From: an uncultured Pelagibacteraceae bacterium
GTDB lineage: Bacteria > Pseudomonadota > Alphaproteobacteria > Pelagibacterales > Pelagibacteraceae
NCBI GenBank assembly: GCA_902575835.1
Contig: CACGSX010000008.1
Span: forward strand, 1 to 39,209
Length of the DNA stretch: 39,209 nt
Reading direction: 5' to 3'
Numbering within the stretch: the stretch's first letter is position 1; every line of letters starts with the position of its first letter. The position numbers were made by a program, and so were the translations under genes. Under the pieces are notes generated by a model that was given only the letters and a program-made list of their open reading frames with translations, did no database searches and had not been told where the DNA came from. This document shows, piece after piece, positions 8,651 through 17,017 of the stretch.

Positions 8651-9187
8651 ATGTTACCAAATTTTATGGCAGAAAAATTAATAATCAATTATGAAGATTA
8701 TAAATTAGCAGTTGAAAAGTTAGCTCTTTCAATTGAAAAAAATTACAAACCATCTGTTTTAGTCGGAATAATGAGGGGTGCAGCACCTATAATTGATATG
8801 CTTTCAAGAATATTTAAATTGCCCACTGCTTATGTTGTTATTCAAAGTTATTCTGGAGAAACTGTAGAAAATAAACAGGGCGAACTTATTTTTGCAAGAG
8901 ACATAAGCTCAATAGCTAAAAATGAAGACTTTAAAAATGTTTTATTAGTTGATGATTTATCCGATACTGGACTTACATTAAATGAAAGTATTAAATGGTT
9001 AAAAAATTATGCTCCAGTGAAAAGCCATATTCAAGAAATAAAAACAGCTTGTCTTTGGAAAAAAAAATCCTCTTCTTTTACTCCAGATTTTTGTCCAATT
9101 TTACTAGATGGAGATCCCTGGATAGTTCAACCTTCAGAATATTATGATGAAATAGATATTAATGGTTTAAAGAAAAAACATTCATAA
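8651..9187 (+). CDS. Phosphoribosyltransferase, xanthine/hypoxanthine-guanine type
   Basis: The 178-residue protein has a type I PRTase fold. The PRPP-binding motif VLLVDDLSDTGLTL lies about residues 96-109, an upstream loop is VLVGIMRGAAP, and the C-terminal PWIVQPSEYYDE resembles the purine-specific hood of Gpt-like enzymes. It would convert a free purine base and PRPP into the nucleotide. The first ATG is used here; a second ATG at 8666, giving MAEKLIINYEDY, is equally plausible and neither has a clear ribosome binding site because a polyT run precedes them. It ends at a strong terminator and faces the BMP nucleoside importer, which fits purine salvage. Confidence 0.82.
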   Translation: MLPNFMAEKLIINYEDYKLAVEKLALSIEKNYKPSVLVGIMRGAAPIIDMLSRIFKLPTAYVVIQSYSGETVENKQGELIFARDISSIAKNEDFKNVLLVDDLSDTGLTLNESIKWLKNYAPVKSHIQEIKTACLWKKKSSSFTPDFCPILLDGDPWIVQPSEYYDEIDINGLKKKHS

Positions 9188-9188
9188 A

Positions 9189-9219
9189 AAAAAGGCCAAC
9201 TATATAAGTTGGCCTTTTT
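9189..9219. terminator. Bidirectional rho-independent terminator
   Basis: A 12-base stem (AAAAAGGCCAAC at 9189-9200 with GTTGGCCTTTTT at 9208-9219) encloses a TATATAA loop. The A run on one side and T run on the other allow termination on both strands. It sits between the convergent phosphoribosyltransferase and BMP protein genes. Confidence 0.9.
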
Positions 9220-9234
9220 AAATTTTTTTAAAAA

Positions 9235-10299
9235 TTATTTTGGAATATCTCCTTCAACACCTTTTACATAAACACTCATTCCAGCTAACATTCCATCATC
9301 AGCAACTTTTCCTTCGGCAACTAATATATTACCTTTTTGGTCATATATAGGACCCGTGAACGAATGAACTTTTCCAGATGCTAGATCTTTTTGAAGCTGC
9401 TCTACTTCTTTAACTAAGTCAGCACCCATTGCAGAATTATATGGTCCCATAGCAACCATACCTTCCTTTAATCCATGCCATGTATCTTGTTGATTCCATG
9501 TACCGTCTCTTGCAGCAATTGCTCTTTCAACATAATATGGTGCCCAATCATCTATAATTGAAGTCAAGATTGATTTAGGAGCAAATCTTTGCATATCACT
9601 TGCTTGACCAAATGACCATACACCTGCTTTCTCTGCAGTTTGAACTGGTGCTGTACTATCTGTATGTTGCATAATTACATCTGCACCTTGATCGATTAAA
9701 GCTTGCGCTGCTTCAGCTTCTTTACCTGGATCGTACCAAGTAAACACCCATACAATTTTAGTTTTAATATTTGGATTGACCTTTTGTGCAGCAAGAGTCA
9801 TTGCGTTAATTCCTCTTATTACTTCAGGAATTGGAAAAGATGCAATATAGCCAATCGTGTTGGTTTTAGTCATTTTTCCAGCAATATGGCCTAAAAGAGT
9901 TCTTCCTTCGTAAAATCTTGCTGAATAAGTAGAAACATTTGAGTGCTCTCTTTTATAACCTGTTGCGTGTTCAAATTTTACGTTTGGAAAATCTTTTGCA
10001 ACTTTGTTAGTTGGATCCATATATCCAAAACTAGTTGTAAAAATTAAGTCGTGGCCAGATTGAGCTAGTTGCCTGATTACTCTTTCCGCATCAGCACCTT
10101 CCGGAACACTTTCAACAAATGTTGTTTTTATTCCAGCTGCTTCTACAGCATTTCTACCTTCGTGATGTTGAAATGTCCATCCATGGTCACCAGTCGGGCC
10201 AACATAGACAAAACCAACTTTAAAATCCGCATTTGAGTTTACGCTAAACCCAAGTAGAAAAATTGCAGAAATTAAATATCTAAAAAAGTTTTTATACAT
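9235..10299 (-). CDS. BMP family ABC transporter substrate-binding protein (nucleoside-type)
   Basis: From ATG at 10297-10299 the protein is 354 residues with a signal peptide (MYKNFFRYLISAIFLLGF, cleavage near SNA). The mature part is a BMP/PnrA-like periplasmic binding protein, with VGFVYVGPTGDHGWTFQHHEGR, a TTSFGYMD block and ADVIMQHTDS. The frame extends upstream to 10347, but a strong AGAGGGG ribosome binding site 8-9 bases before 10299 and the signal peptide fix the start. It binds a ligand, probably a purine nucleoside by family and context, and delivers it to the two permeases encoded upstream. It is the last gene of the four-gene set, 88 bases after the permease. Confidence 0.92.
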   Translation of the reverse strand: MYKNFFRYLISAIFLLGFSVNSNADFKVGFVYVGPTGDHGWTFQHHEGRNAVEAAGIKTTFVESVPEGADAERVIRQLAQSGHDLIFTTSFGYMDPTNKVAKDFPNVKFEHATGYKREHSNVSTYSARFYEGRTLLGHIAGKMTKTNTIGYIASFPIPEVIRGINAMTLAAQKVNPNIKTKIVWVFTWYDPGKEAEAAQALIDQGADVIMQHTDSTAPVQTAEKAGVWSFGQASDMQRFAPKSILTSIIDDWAPYYVERAIAARDGTWNQQDTWHGLKEGMVAMGPYNSAMGADLVKEVEQLQKDLASGKVHSFTGPIYDQKGNILVAEGKVADDGMLAGMSVYVKGVEGDIPK

Positions 10300-10387
10300 T
10301 TTGAATTTCCCCTCTAAATTTTTTTTGTGAAGCTTTAAGTTAATCAAAATTCAAAAAAAAAAAATAATTATTTTCGAATAGCTCACA

Positions 10388-11320
10388 TCACTTTTCCTTA
10401 TAGAATATTCTTCCTAAGGAGGTTGGGGTATTCAGTTTTATTTTTCTACTGTCACGAGAGATTACAACTAAAACTATTATTGTCATCAGATAAGGTAATG
10501 CACTTAAAAATTGAACTGGTATTCTAAAGCCAATTGCTTGCATATGTAATTGTAGAATTGTAATCCCACCAAAAATTAAAGCACCAATTAAAACTTTTAT
10601 AGGACTCCAGGTTGCAAATACAACCAAAGCCAAAGCTATCCATCCTCTTCCTGCTGTCATATTTTCAATCCACTGTGGAGTGTATATTAAGGATAGATAT
10701 GCACCTGCTAAGCCACACATAGCTCCTCCATAAAGGATACAACAGTATCTAACTAGAATAACATTTATACCTTGATTAGATGCCGAAACAGGCGAATCAC
10801 CGACAGCTCTAACAACTAAACCTAATTTAGTTTTTTTCAAAAAATAATTAGTTAAAAATGGTAAAACAAAAGCAAAATATAAAACTATAGATTGTCCAAA
10901 TAATATTGGACCAAAAAACGGAATACTTTCTCTTAAACTTGAAAATAAAACTGGAAATTCTTTTCCAGGAATACCAACAAAATTTTTTCCTAACATTGCG
11001 GATAAACCAATGCCAAAAATAGTTAATGCCAAACCTGTTGCAACATGGTTTGTAAGAAGAGATTGCGTTAAAAATCCGAAGATTAGTGAAATTATAACTC
11101 CTGATAACATAGAGCCTACGATGGCTATAAAAAGGTTGTCTGTTATTACCATTAAAGCAAAACCAGATATTGCCCCGATTATCATCATTCCTTCGACACC
11201 TAAATTTAAAACCCCAGATCTTTCAGTAATCAATTCACCTGACGCAGCAAGTATTAATGGCACTGATGAAGCCATTATTGATCCTATCAGAATTCCTATA
11301 AAACTAATGTCTAAGCTCAT
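10388..11320 (-). CDS. ABC transporter permease, BMP/nucleoside system (second permease)
   Basis: The 310-residue protein has about nine membrane segments and belongs to the BPD_transp_2 family used by sugar and nucleoside importers. A characteristic stretch is SGELITERSGVLNLGVEGMM near residue 26; later GGAMCGLAGAYLSL is the permease loop that contacts the ATPase. The start overlaps the first permease by 17 bases, so translation is coupled. With the other permease it forms the heterodimeric channel. Substrate specificity is inferred from the BMP-type binding protein downstream. Confidence 0.92.
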   Translation of the reverse strand: MSLDISFIGILIGSIMASSVPLILAASGELITERSGVLNLGVEGMMIIGAISGFALMVITDNLFIAIVGSMLSGVIISLIFGFLTQSLLTNHVATGLALTIFGIGLSAMLGKNFVGIPGKEFPVLFSSLRESIPFFGPILFGQSIVLYFAFVLPFLTNYFLKKTKLGLVVRAVGDSPVSASNQGINVILVRYCCILYGGAMCGLAGAYLSLIYTPQWIENMTAGRGWIALALVVFATWSPIKVLIGALIFGGITILQLHMQAIGFRIPVQFLSALPYLMTIIVLVVISRDSRKIKLNTPTSLGRIFYKEK

Positions 11321-12392
11321 TTTTTTTTAAACTTAAAATTTTAACTTTGAAAAAAAGCAAATAATCAGATGCGAGCAAAAAAAATAAGATCATACCCTGA
11401 AAAACTTGGCCGGTATATTTTGGTATTTGTAAAAAAATTTGAGCCGTTTCAGCACCGAGGTATGTTAATGCAACAACCAAAGATGCAAAAATTATGCCAA
11501 AAGGATTAAGACGACCTAAAAAAGCAACAATAATTGCTGTAAAACCGTAATCGGGGGATATCATTCTATGCAGTTGTCCAATAGGTCCAGTAATTTCACC
11601 AACTCCAGCTAATCCCGCGCAAGCACCACTAATCATAAAAACAACTAAAATCATAGTATTTCCTTTGAACCCAGCATACTTAGCAGTTTTTAAACTTAGA
11701 CCAGATACTTTAATCTGAAAGCCTAAATAGGTTTTATAAAGAACAAACCAACTCAGCATAACTGCTGCAAGAGCTAAAAAAATACCAGCATGAATTCTCA
11801 AACCCTCAAATAATAATGGCATTCTAGATGAGTCACTAAATTGTCTTGTTTCAGGAAAATTAAAACCTTCAGGATTACTCCATGGCCCAACTACTAAGTA
11901 ATCTAAGAGTAGCTTTGAAACGTAAACCAACATAAGACTAACTAAAATCTCGTTTGTATTAAAATATGTTTTAAGGATTGCTGGGATAAGTGCAAAGATC
12001 ATTCCACCGATTGCTCCAGCAAGTATAACTAAAGGCAGTATATAAAAACCTTCTTGATTATAAAATAAAAGAGCAACTCCACCTCCTACAATCGCACCAA
12101 AAGTTAATTGTCCTTCTGCACCAATATTCCAATTATTACTTTTAAAACAAAATGATAATCCAATAGCAATTAAGCAAAGGGGTGTTGCTTTGAGTAACAA
12201 TTCACTGAGGCCATATAAATTTGAAATTGGAGTTATAAAGTAAAACTTAAGTGCTTCTATTGGATTAAAACCTAAAATATAAAAAATTATACCACCACCT
12301 AAAATTGTAAGTATGATTGCAATAAAAGGAGTAAAAAAATATAATGCCATTGGTACATCATTTCTTTTTTCAATTTTAATCAATGGAACCAC
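11304..12392 (-). CDS. ABC transporter permease, BMP/nucleoside system (first permease)
   Basis: The 362-residue protein is the longer BPD_transp_2 permease typical of NupP/YufP-type pairs. It has about ten membrane segments, FKSNNWNIGAEGQLTFGAI after the third helix, and a cytoplasmic loop SGACAGLAGVGEI. The frame as given starts with GTG at 12392 and overlaps the ATPase gene by 17 bases; an internal ATG at 12347 (MALYFFTPF) is an alternative start that removes a charged N-terminal extension. It pairs with the shorter permease to form the membrane channel. Confidence 0.9.
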   Translation of the reverse strand: MVPLIKIEKRNDVPMALYFFTPFIAIILTILGGGIIFYILGFNPIEALKFYFITPISNLYGLSELLLKATPLCLIAIGLSFCFKSNNWNIGAEGQLTFGAIVGGGVALLFYNQEGFYILPLVILAGAIGGMIFALIPAILKTYFNTNEILVSLMLVYVSKLLLDYLVVGPWSNPEGFNFPETRQFSDSSRMPLLFEGLRIHAGIFLALAAVMLSWFVLYKTYLGFQIKVSGLSLKTAKYAGFKGNTMILVVFMISGACAGLAGVGEITGPIGQLHRMISPDYGFTAIIVAFLGRLNPFGIIFASLVVALTYLGAETAQIFLQIPKYTGQVFQGMILFFLLASDYLLFFKVKILSLKKNELRH

Positions 12393-13875
12393 CTCCCATT
12401 AGAACTCCTAATTTTTCTGGAGTCACTTCTTCCGAAGGCATTATTTTTGAAAGCGTGCCTTTGTATATAACAGCAATTCTATCACTGAGTTTTAATAATT
12501 CCTCTGTATCTGTAGAAATTAAAATCGTTGATTTTTCTTGATCGTTAATTTTTATAAGTGTTTCATGAATATAACTGATTGCACCCACATCCAGCCCCCA
12601 TGTTGGATTGTAACAAATTAATAATTCTGGAGCTGTAATTAACTCTCTCCCTAAAATAAGTTTTTGTAAATTTCCACCAGATAGAAATTGACTTTTTAAT
12701 TCAACATTGTCTGTATTTACTGAGAAATCAGATAATATTTTCTTTGAATGCTCTTTAATTTTTCTTTCATTTACCAAACCTTTTTCAAAAAAATTTGATG
12801 ACTTGAAATTATTTAAAGCTACATTTTCAAATATTTTTAATTCAGGTACAGCTGCTTGAGATATTCTATCTTCAGGAGAAAAAGCCATTAAATACTCTCG
12901 TCGTTGCTTTGGATTTAGTTTAGCAATTTCTTTATTTCGAAAAATGATTGATGTATCAGGTGTAATTATTTCCCCACTCAAAATTTGAAAGAGTTCGTTT
13001 TGACCATTGCCAGAAATACCTGCTATACCTAAACATTCTCCTTTCTTTACAGAAAAATTTAGATTAATTAAATTTGTTTCAAAAGGATCATCGCTATAAA
13101 AATTTAAATGTTTTACTTTAAATATCTCATCTTTATTTTTGGAAATATTAATTTTTTTCCTAATTTTCGCTAGTTTTTGACCAACCATCTTATTTGCTAG
13201 AGTTTCAACTTTTTCATTTTGTGTTTGGCTAACAGATACGACCTTACCTTTTCGCATTACTGCAACTTCATCGCATAAAGACAAAACTTCTTTTAATTTG
13301 TGAGTAATGTAAATAATTAATATTCCTTCATCACAGAATTTTTTTAAAGATATAAATAATTCTTCTGTTTCTTGCTCAGTCAAAACAGATGTAGGCTCGT
13401 CCATTATAAGAACTTTAGGGCTTCTTAAAAGGCATCTTATAATCTCAACTTTTTGCTTTTGTCCTGCTGATAAATTTAATACAGGAACATCAAGGTCAAT
13501 ACTAAAGTTATATTTCTTTAATATTTCATTTATTCTCACCCTTAAACTTTTGTTATCTTCAGTTGCATCTATACTTAAGTTTTCAAATACTGATAAAGTT
13601 TCAAATAAATTGAAATGCTGAAAAACCATTCCAATTTTATTTTTTTTGGCATCGAGCGGAGAATTTAATTTTAAATTTTTTTCATTTAAAAAAACCTCAC
13701 CATTATCTGGGCTTATCACACCAGACAAAATTTTTACCAATGTGGATTTACCAGCTCCGTTCTCTCCCAAAAGTGCGTATATTTTTCCACTTTTAAATTG
13801 AAGAGATACATTATCATTAGCTACACATCCTGGATATATTTTTGATATATTTGATATTCTTAAGTCTGTTGCCAT
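12376..13875 (-). CDS. ABC transporter ATP-binding protein with two ATPase domains
   Basis: The 499-residue protein has two tandem ABC domains, as in RbsA/YufO-type importers. Domain 1 has Walker A GENGAGKST (about residue 38), signature LSAGQKQKVEI and Walker B VLIMDEPTSVL. Domain 2 has a degenerate Walker A GISGNGQNE, which lacks the lysine, plus LSGGNLQKLILGRE and LLICYNPTWGLD. Loss of Walker A residues in the second domain is common in this family. It powers the two permeases encoded downstream, with a 17-base overlap to the next gene. It is the first gene of the set, so the promoter should lie in the 138-base gap shared with the divergent lipoprotein. Confidence 0.94.
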   Translation of the reverse strand: MATDLRISNISKIYPGCVANDNVSLQFKSGKIYALLGENGAGKSTLVKILSGVISPDNGEVFLNEKNLKLNSPLDAKKNKIGMVFQHFNLFETLSVFENLSIDATEDNKSLRVRINEILKKYNFSIDLDVPVLNLSAGQKQKVEIIRCLLRSPKVLIMDEPTSVLTEQETEELFISLKKFCDEGILIIYITHKLKEVLSLCDEVAVMRKGKVVSVSQTQNEKVETLANKMVGQKLAKIRKKINISKNKDEIFKVKHLNFYSDDPFETNLINLNFSVKKGECLGIAGISGNGQNELFQILSGEIITPDTSIIFRNKEIAKLNPKQRREYLMAFSPEDRISQAAVPELKIFENVALNNFKSSNFFEKGLVNERKIKEHSKKILSDFSVNTDNVELKSQFLSGGNLQKLILGRELITAPELLICYNPTWGLDVGAISYIHETLIKINDQEKSTILISTDTEELLKLSDRIAVIYKGTLSKIMPSEEVTPEKLGVLMGGGSID

Positions 13876-14013
13876 AGCATTTCTTTAATATATTAAATCA
13901 ATAACTCAATAATCTTTAAAATTTCCTATCTTTTCAAATTTGTATTAAATTCAAACAATTTAATGAAAGTTTTGAACAAATTGTTAACATAATTCAACTT
14001 TAGGTATGTATTA

Positions 14014-14346
14014 ATGATTATTGCTTTTAAAAATAATGCTTTATCAAAAAAATTTATTGCTCTGTTTATTACATTAACAATAATTTTTTTAACTGGATGC
14101 CAGACAATTAAAAAAAAATCTGATGAAGTGGCTGAAAAAGAGAATGAAAAATTTGGTCAATTCGTTGGCAAAGAAGTTAATGAGATGAGATTAGAATTAG
14201 GCTCACCTTCAGAAGATTTTGTAAATGAACTTGGAAATGAAATGCTTATCTACAAAACAAAAAAATATGGAATTCCTTGTGAAAGAAAATTTGAGGTGAA
14301 TGCATCAGGAGTCATTATCGGATTTAGCTCTAGCGGATGTATTTAG
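14014..14346 (+). CDS. Small lipoprotein, BamE/SmpA-like
   Basis: The 110-residue protein has a lipoprotein signal ending in a lipobox (LTGC, Cys29). The mature part has GKEVNEMRLELGSPSEDF and MLIYKTKKYGIPCERKFEVNASGVIIGFSSSGC, the pattern of small SmpA/OmlA (BamE-like) outer-membrane lipoproteins in which a helix pair is followed by a short beta-sheet. Two cysteines (in IPC and SGC) may form a disulfide. It is probably anchored in the outer membrane, facing the periplasm. It is not next to other Bam genes, so a direct role as BamE is uncertain. A GC-rich hairpin follows the stop. Confidence 0.7.
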   Translation: MIIAFKNNALSKKFIALFITLTIIFLTGCQTIKKKSDEVAEKENEKFGQFVGKEVNEMRLELGSPSEDFVNELGNEMLIYKTKKYGIPCERKFEVNASGVIIGFSSSGCI

Positions 14347-14347
14347 T

Positions 14348-14370
14348 CTTGTGGGGACTAGCCCCACAAG
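14348..14370. other. Perfect GC-rich stem-loop between convergent genes
   Basis: A perfect 9-base stem (CTTGTGGGG at 14348-14356 with CCCCACAAG at 14362-14370) closes a 5-base loop, in the 32-base gap between the lipoprotein and hsp20 stops. No T run follows on either strand, so it is not a classical intrinsic terminator. It may protect the mRNA 3' ends or pause polymerase. Confidence 0.7.
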
Positions 14371-14378
14371 CAAGGTAC

Positions 14379-14825
14379 TTATTTAATCTCAATAAGTTTC
14401 TTTTTTTTATGTTCCGGGATAATCCTTTCACATGCAATTGTTAAAAGACCATCTTTTAACTCTGCACCATTCACTTTTACATCATCAGCAATGGTAAATG
14501 ATCTCGCAAATTGTCTTTGCGATATACCTTTGTGGATTATCTCTCCATCTTGGTTTTTGTTTTCACCTCTATCAACTTGTTTAGTTCTTACAGTTAATAG
14601 ATTATCTTCAAACTCTACCTCAACATCTTTTTTGCTAAAACCAGCTAAAGCAACCTCAATTGAGTAGTTATCTTTGCCAGTTTTTCTTATGTTGTAAGGT
14701 GGGTAGTTTGATTGCATACTTAAACCACCATTGCCCAACATACTTTCGAATTGGTCAAACATATCGTCAAAACCAATTGAGAAAGGCCGAAGTGAGTTGA
14801 AAATTGATAGATCCTTACTTGTCAT
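14379..14825 (-). CDS. Small heat shock protein, Hsp20/IbpA family
   Basis: The 148-residue protein has an N-terminal arm (FNSLRPFSIGFDDMFDQFE), an alpha-crystallin domain (about residues 43-135) with YSIEVALAGFSKKDVEVEFEDNLLTV and ISQRQFARSFTI, and a C-terminal IIPE tail. It is an ATP-independent holdase that keeps unfolding proteins soluble for DnaK/ClpB. The ATG has a strong ribosome binding site (AAAGGAGG, 5 bases upstream). The leader contains a ROSE-like hairpin over that site and a heat-shock-type promoter follows the ptrB stop, so both transcription and translation look heat-controlled. Confidence 0.95.
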   Translation of the reverse strand: MTSKDLSIFNSLRPFSIGFDDMFDQFESMLGNGGLSMQSNYPPYNIRKTGKDNYSIEVALAGFSKKDVEVEFEDNLLTVRTKQVDRGENKNQDGEIIHKGISQRQFARSFTIADDVKVNGAELKDGLLTIACERIIPEHKKKKLIEIK

Positions 14826-14830
14826 ATTAT

Positions 14831-14885
14831 CCTCCTTTGATTAAGCAAGTTTATTTGTTGCTAGCCCCATTAGGCGACTAACAAT
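14831..14885 (-). promoter_or_regulatory. Candidate ROSE-like RNA thermometer in the hsp20 leader
   Basis: The predicted leader is about 58 bases. Its 3' hairpin pairs CTTGCTT (14849-14843) with AAGGAG (14837-14832) over an AATCA loop, hiding the ribosome binding site. The UUGCU facing AGGA, with a G-G mismatch and a bulged C, is the hallmark of ROSE thermosensors, which sit before small heat-shock genes in proteobacteria. A second hairpin (TAGTCGCC/GGGGCTA, 14877-14859) lies 5' of it. Fold inferred by eye. Confidence 0.5.
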
Positions 14886-14889
14886 TTTT

Positions 14890-14917
14890 ATATGGTAATT
14901 AATTTTGATATTTCAAG
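14890..14917 (-). promoter_or_regulatory. Candidate heat-shock (RpoH-type) promoter of hsp20
   Basis: A -35 CTTGAA (14917-14912) and a -10 CCATAT (14895-14890) are separated by 16 bases, immediately after the ptrB stop. This matches the CTTGAA / C-rich-TAT pattern of sigma-32 promoters. The decamer GATCTTGAAA is shared with the groES promoter. Confidence 0.6.
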
Positions 14918-14918
14918 A

Positions 14919-17000
14919 TCAAGTGTTTAATTTTCCAGCTATTTTCAAAGCGAACGCGTAGTCAACTGCAATCTCCTCAATTGCTCCATCTCTCCCAGAT
15001 TTTCCTCCATGACCTGCATTCATTTCTGTTTTTAATAAAAGTAAATTGTTATCCGTTTTGTAATCCCTTAATTTTGCAGTAAATTTTGCTGGCTCATCAA
15101 ATAATACCCTATTATCACTTAGACTTGTAGTTATCAAAATGTTTGGGTAATCCATCTTTTTAATATTGTTATAAGGCGCATATGAAAATATGTAATCAAA
15201 GTGTTCTTTTTTATCTTTAGCATTTCCAAATTCATCAAATTCGCCGACTGTTAATGGTAACGAATGATCTAAGTTCGTAGTCAACGAGTCAACGAAAGGA
15301 ACAGCCATAACAATACCCAAAAATAATTCAGGCGCTTGGTTAACAACGGCTCCCATTAAAAGACCTCCAGCAGATCCACCCATTCCAATAATATTACCTT
15401 TCGACGTAAACTTTTTTTCAATTAAATATTTTGCAGAAGCAATGTAATCTTCAAAAGTATTTTTCTTGTTTAATAACTTTCCTTCTTTCCACCATTTCAT
15501 TCCTTTTTCCATACCGCCTCTAATATGAGAAGTTACCCATATAATATCTCGCTCTATTAAACTTATTCTGGTTGAAGAAAAACTTGGTGACATAGAACTA
15601 CCATAAGATCCATACCCATATAATAATAATTTTGCAGATCCATCTAATTTAGTTTTTTTATGTCTTGTTATAGTTATAGGAACCATTCTTCCATCATGAG
15701 AGGTACACTCTAATCTTTCAACTATGTAGTCATCAGAATTATGGCCACTAGGAATCTCTTGTTCTTTAACTAATTTTTTCTCCTTTGTTTTAAGATTGTA
15801 TAGGTAAGTCCTTCCAGGAGTTTTTGGTGATGAATATGATAAATAAACGGTATCAGTATTTCTATCTCTTTGGGTTAACGACACACCAGGAACAATAACT
15901 TTTTCATCTGAAAAAAATATTTCTTCTTCTTCATCATTTTTTGGATTTCTTAATATTAATTTTGATAATGCATTAGAAGTTTCAGATCTTATAATCCAAT
16001 CATTTAAAAAAATTAACCCTCCAATTAAAACCTCTTCTCGTGCAGGTATAAATGTTTCCCACTCCTTTTTTTCTAAATCATTTGTCTTTTCGATCTTAAA
16101 ATCTTCTGCATCTTCATTTGTATGTTTATAGAAATAACCATTCCATGAATTAACAGAATATATTATCCCTCTTTTTCTTTTATCAATTAATTTTGGTTTT
16201 GGAATTATTTCATCTGCTTTAAAATAATACTGTTCGGACGTATTATGATCAGATGACGAAATAAAAAAATACTTTTCGTCAGAGCTAAGACCTATTCCTA
16301 CAGTAAATGCTTCACTTTCTTCTTTAAATATAAGAATATCTTTACTAGTAGGAGTTCCAATTTCATGTCTATAAATTTCTCTCGGTCTATGATTGTCATC
16401 AAGCTTAGAGTAAAAAATATATTTGTCATCTAAGCTAAATGTTATTCCACCACTTGTATTTTCAATTTTTTCACCAACTTGCTCTCGACTTTTAATATCT
16501 CTTATATGTATGGTGTAATATTCAGATCCTTTTAAATCTAATGAATAAGCTAGTAATTTATCATTATAGCTAACCTCTAAGTCTCCAAGCCCAAAATATT
16601 CTGTTTTAAGCTTTGCTTTTTCTAAATCACCATTCCAAATTTCTTCTATTTCATCAGAATCAATTTTTTTTCTTAACTTTATAGAATAATTTCCTTTTGT
16701 TGTTGTTTTTGTCCAGTAACTATATCTTACATCTTTAAACGGAAGAGACTCATCATCAAGTTTAATTCTTCCTTTAATCTCATCGAATAAAACTTTTTGA
16801 ATTTCTTTTGTATCTGACATTTGATGACTAAAATAATCATTTTCATCTTCAAGATATTTTCTCACCTCTGGCAATAATTTTGAACTATCTTTCAATACTT
16901 CAAGTATATTTTCCTGATGTATCCAACTATAATCGTCTTCCCAAGTTACGTTGTGACAAGATTTTAATTCTGGTTTTTTTTTAAGCTGTGGTATTTTCAT
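14919..17000 (-). CDS. ptrB: Oligopeptidase B (S9A family serine peptidase)
   Basis: The 693-residue protein has an N-terminal seven-bladed propeller (about residues 70-410) and a C-terminal alpha/beta-hydrolase domain. The nucleophile elbow is GMGGSAGG with Ser543, the downstream SLSDNRV supplies the aspartate region, and NAGHGGKSGR supplies the histidine. Acidic residues near the end are typical of oligopeptidase B, which cuts small peptides after Arg or Lys in the cytoplasm. Length fits the family. Its stop overlaps the start of the hsp20 promoter -35 region, and the start is 17 bases from the divergent J-protein. Protease II is the closest named enzyme; prolyl oligopeptidase is less likely. 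Confidence 0.92.
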   Translation of the reverse strand: MKIPQLKKKPELKSCHNVTWEDDYSWIHQENILEVLKDSSKLLPEVRKYLEDENDYFSHQMSDTKEIQKVLFDEIKGRIKLDDESLPFKDVRYSYWTKTTTKGNYSIKLRKKIDSDEIEEIWNGDLEKAKLKTEYFGLGDLEVSYNDKLLAYSLDLKGSEYYTIHIRDIKSREQVGEKIENTSGGITFSLDDKYIFYSKLDDNHRPREIYRHEIGTPTSKDILIFKEESEAFTVGIGLSSDEKYFFISSSDHNTSEQYYFKADEIIPKPKLIDKRKRGIIYSVNSWNGYFYKHTNEDAEDFKIEKTNDLEKKEWETFIPAREEVLIGGLIFLNDWIIRSETSNALSKLILRNPKNDEEEEIFFSDEKVIVPGVSLTQRDRNTDTVYLSYSSPKTPGRTYLYNLKTKEKKLVKEQEIPSGHNSDDYIVERLECTSHDGRMVPITITRHKKTKLDGSAKLLLYGYGSYGSSMSPSFSSTRISLIERDIIWVTSHIRGGMEKGMKWWKEGKLLNKKNTFEDYIASAKYLIEKKFTSKGNIIGMGGSAGGLLMGAVVNQAPELFLGIVMAVPFVDSLTTNLDHSLPLTVGEFDEFGNAKDKKEHFDYIFSYAPYNNIKKMDYPNILITTSLSDNRVLFDEPAKFTAKLRDYKTDNNLLLLKTEMNAGHGGKSGRDGAIEEIAVDYAFALKIAGKLNT

Positions 17001-17017
17001 TTAAATTTAATTAATTT

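Noticed and set aside
10300..10347. Longer start for the BMP binding protein at 10347
   Set aside because: It would place 16 charged residues before the signal peptide, while the ATG at 10299 has a strong AGAGGGG site.
14348..14370. GC-rich hairpin as an intrinsic terminator
   Set aside because: No T run follows on either strand.
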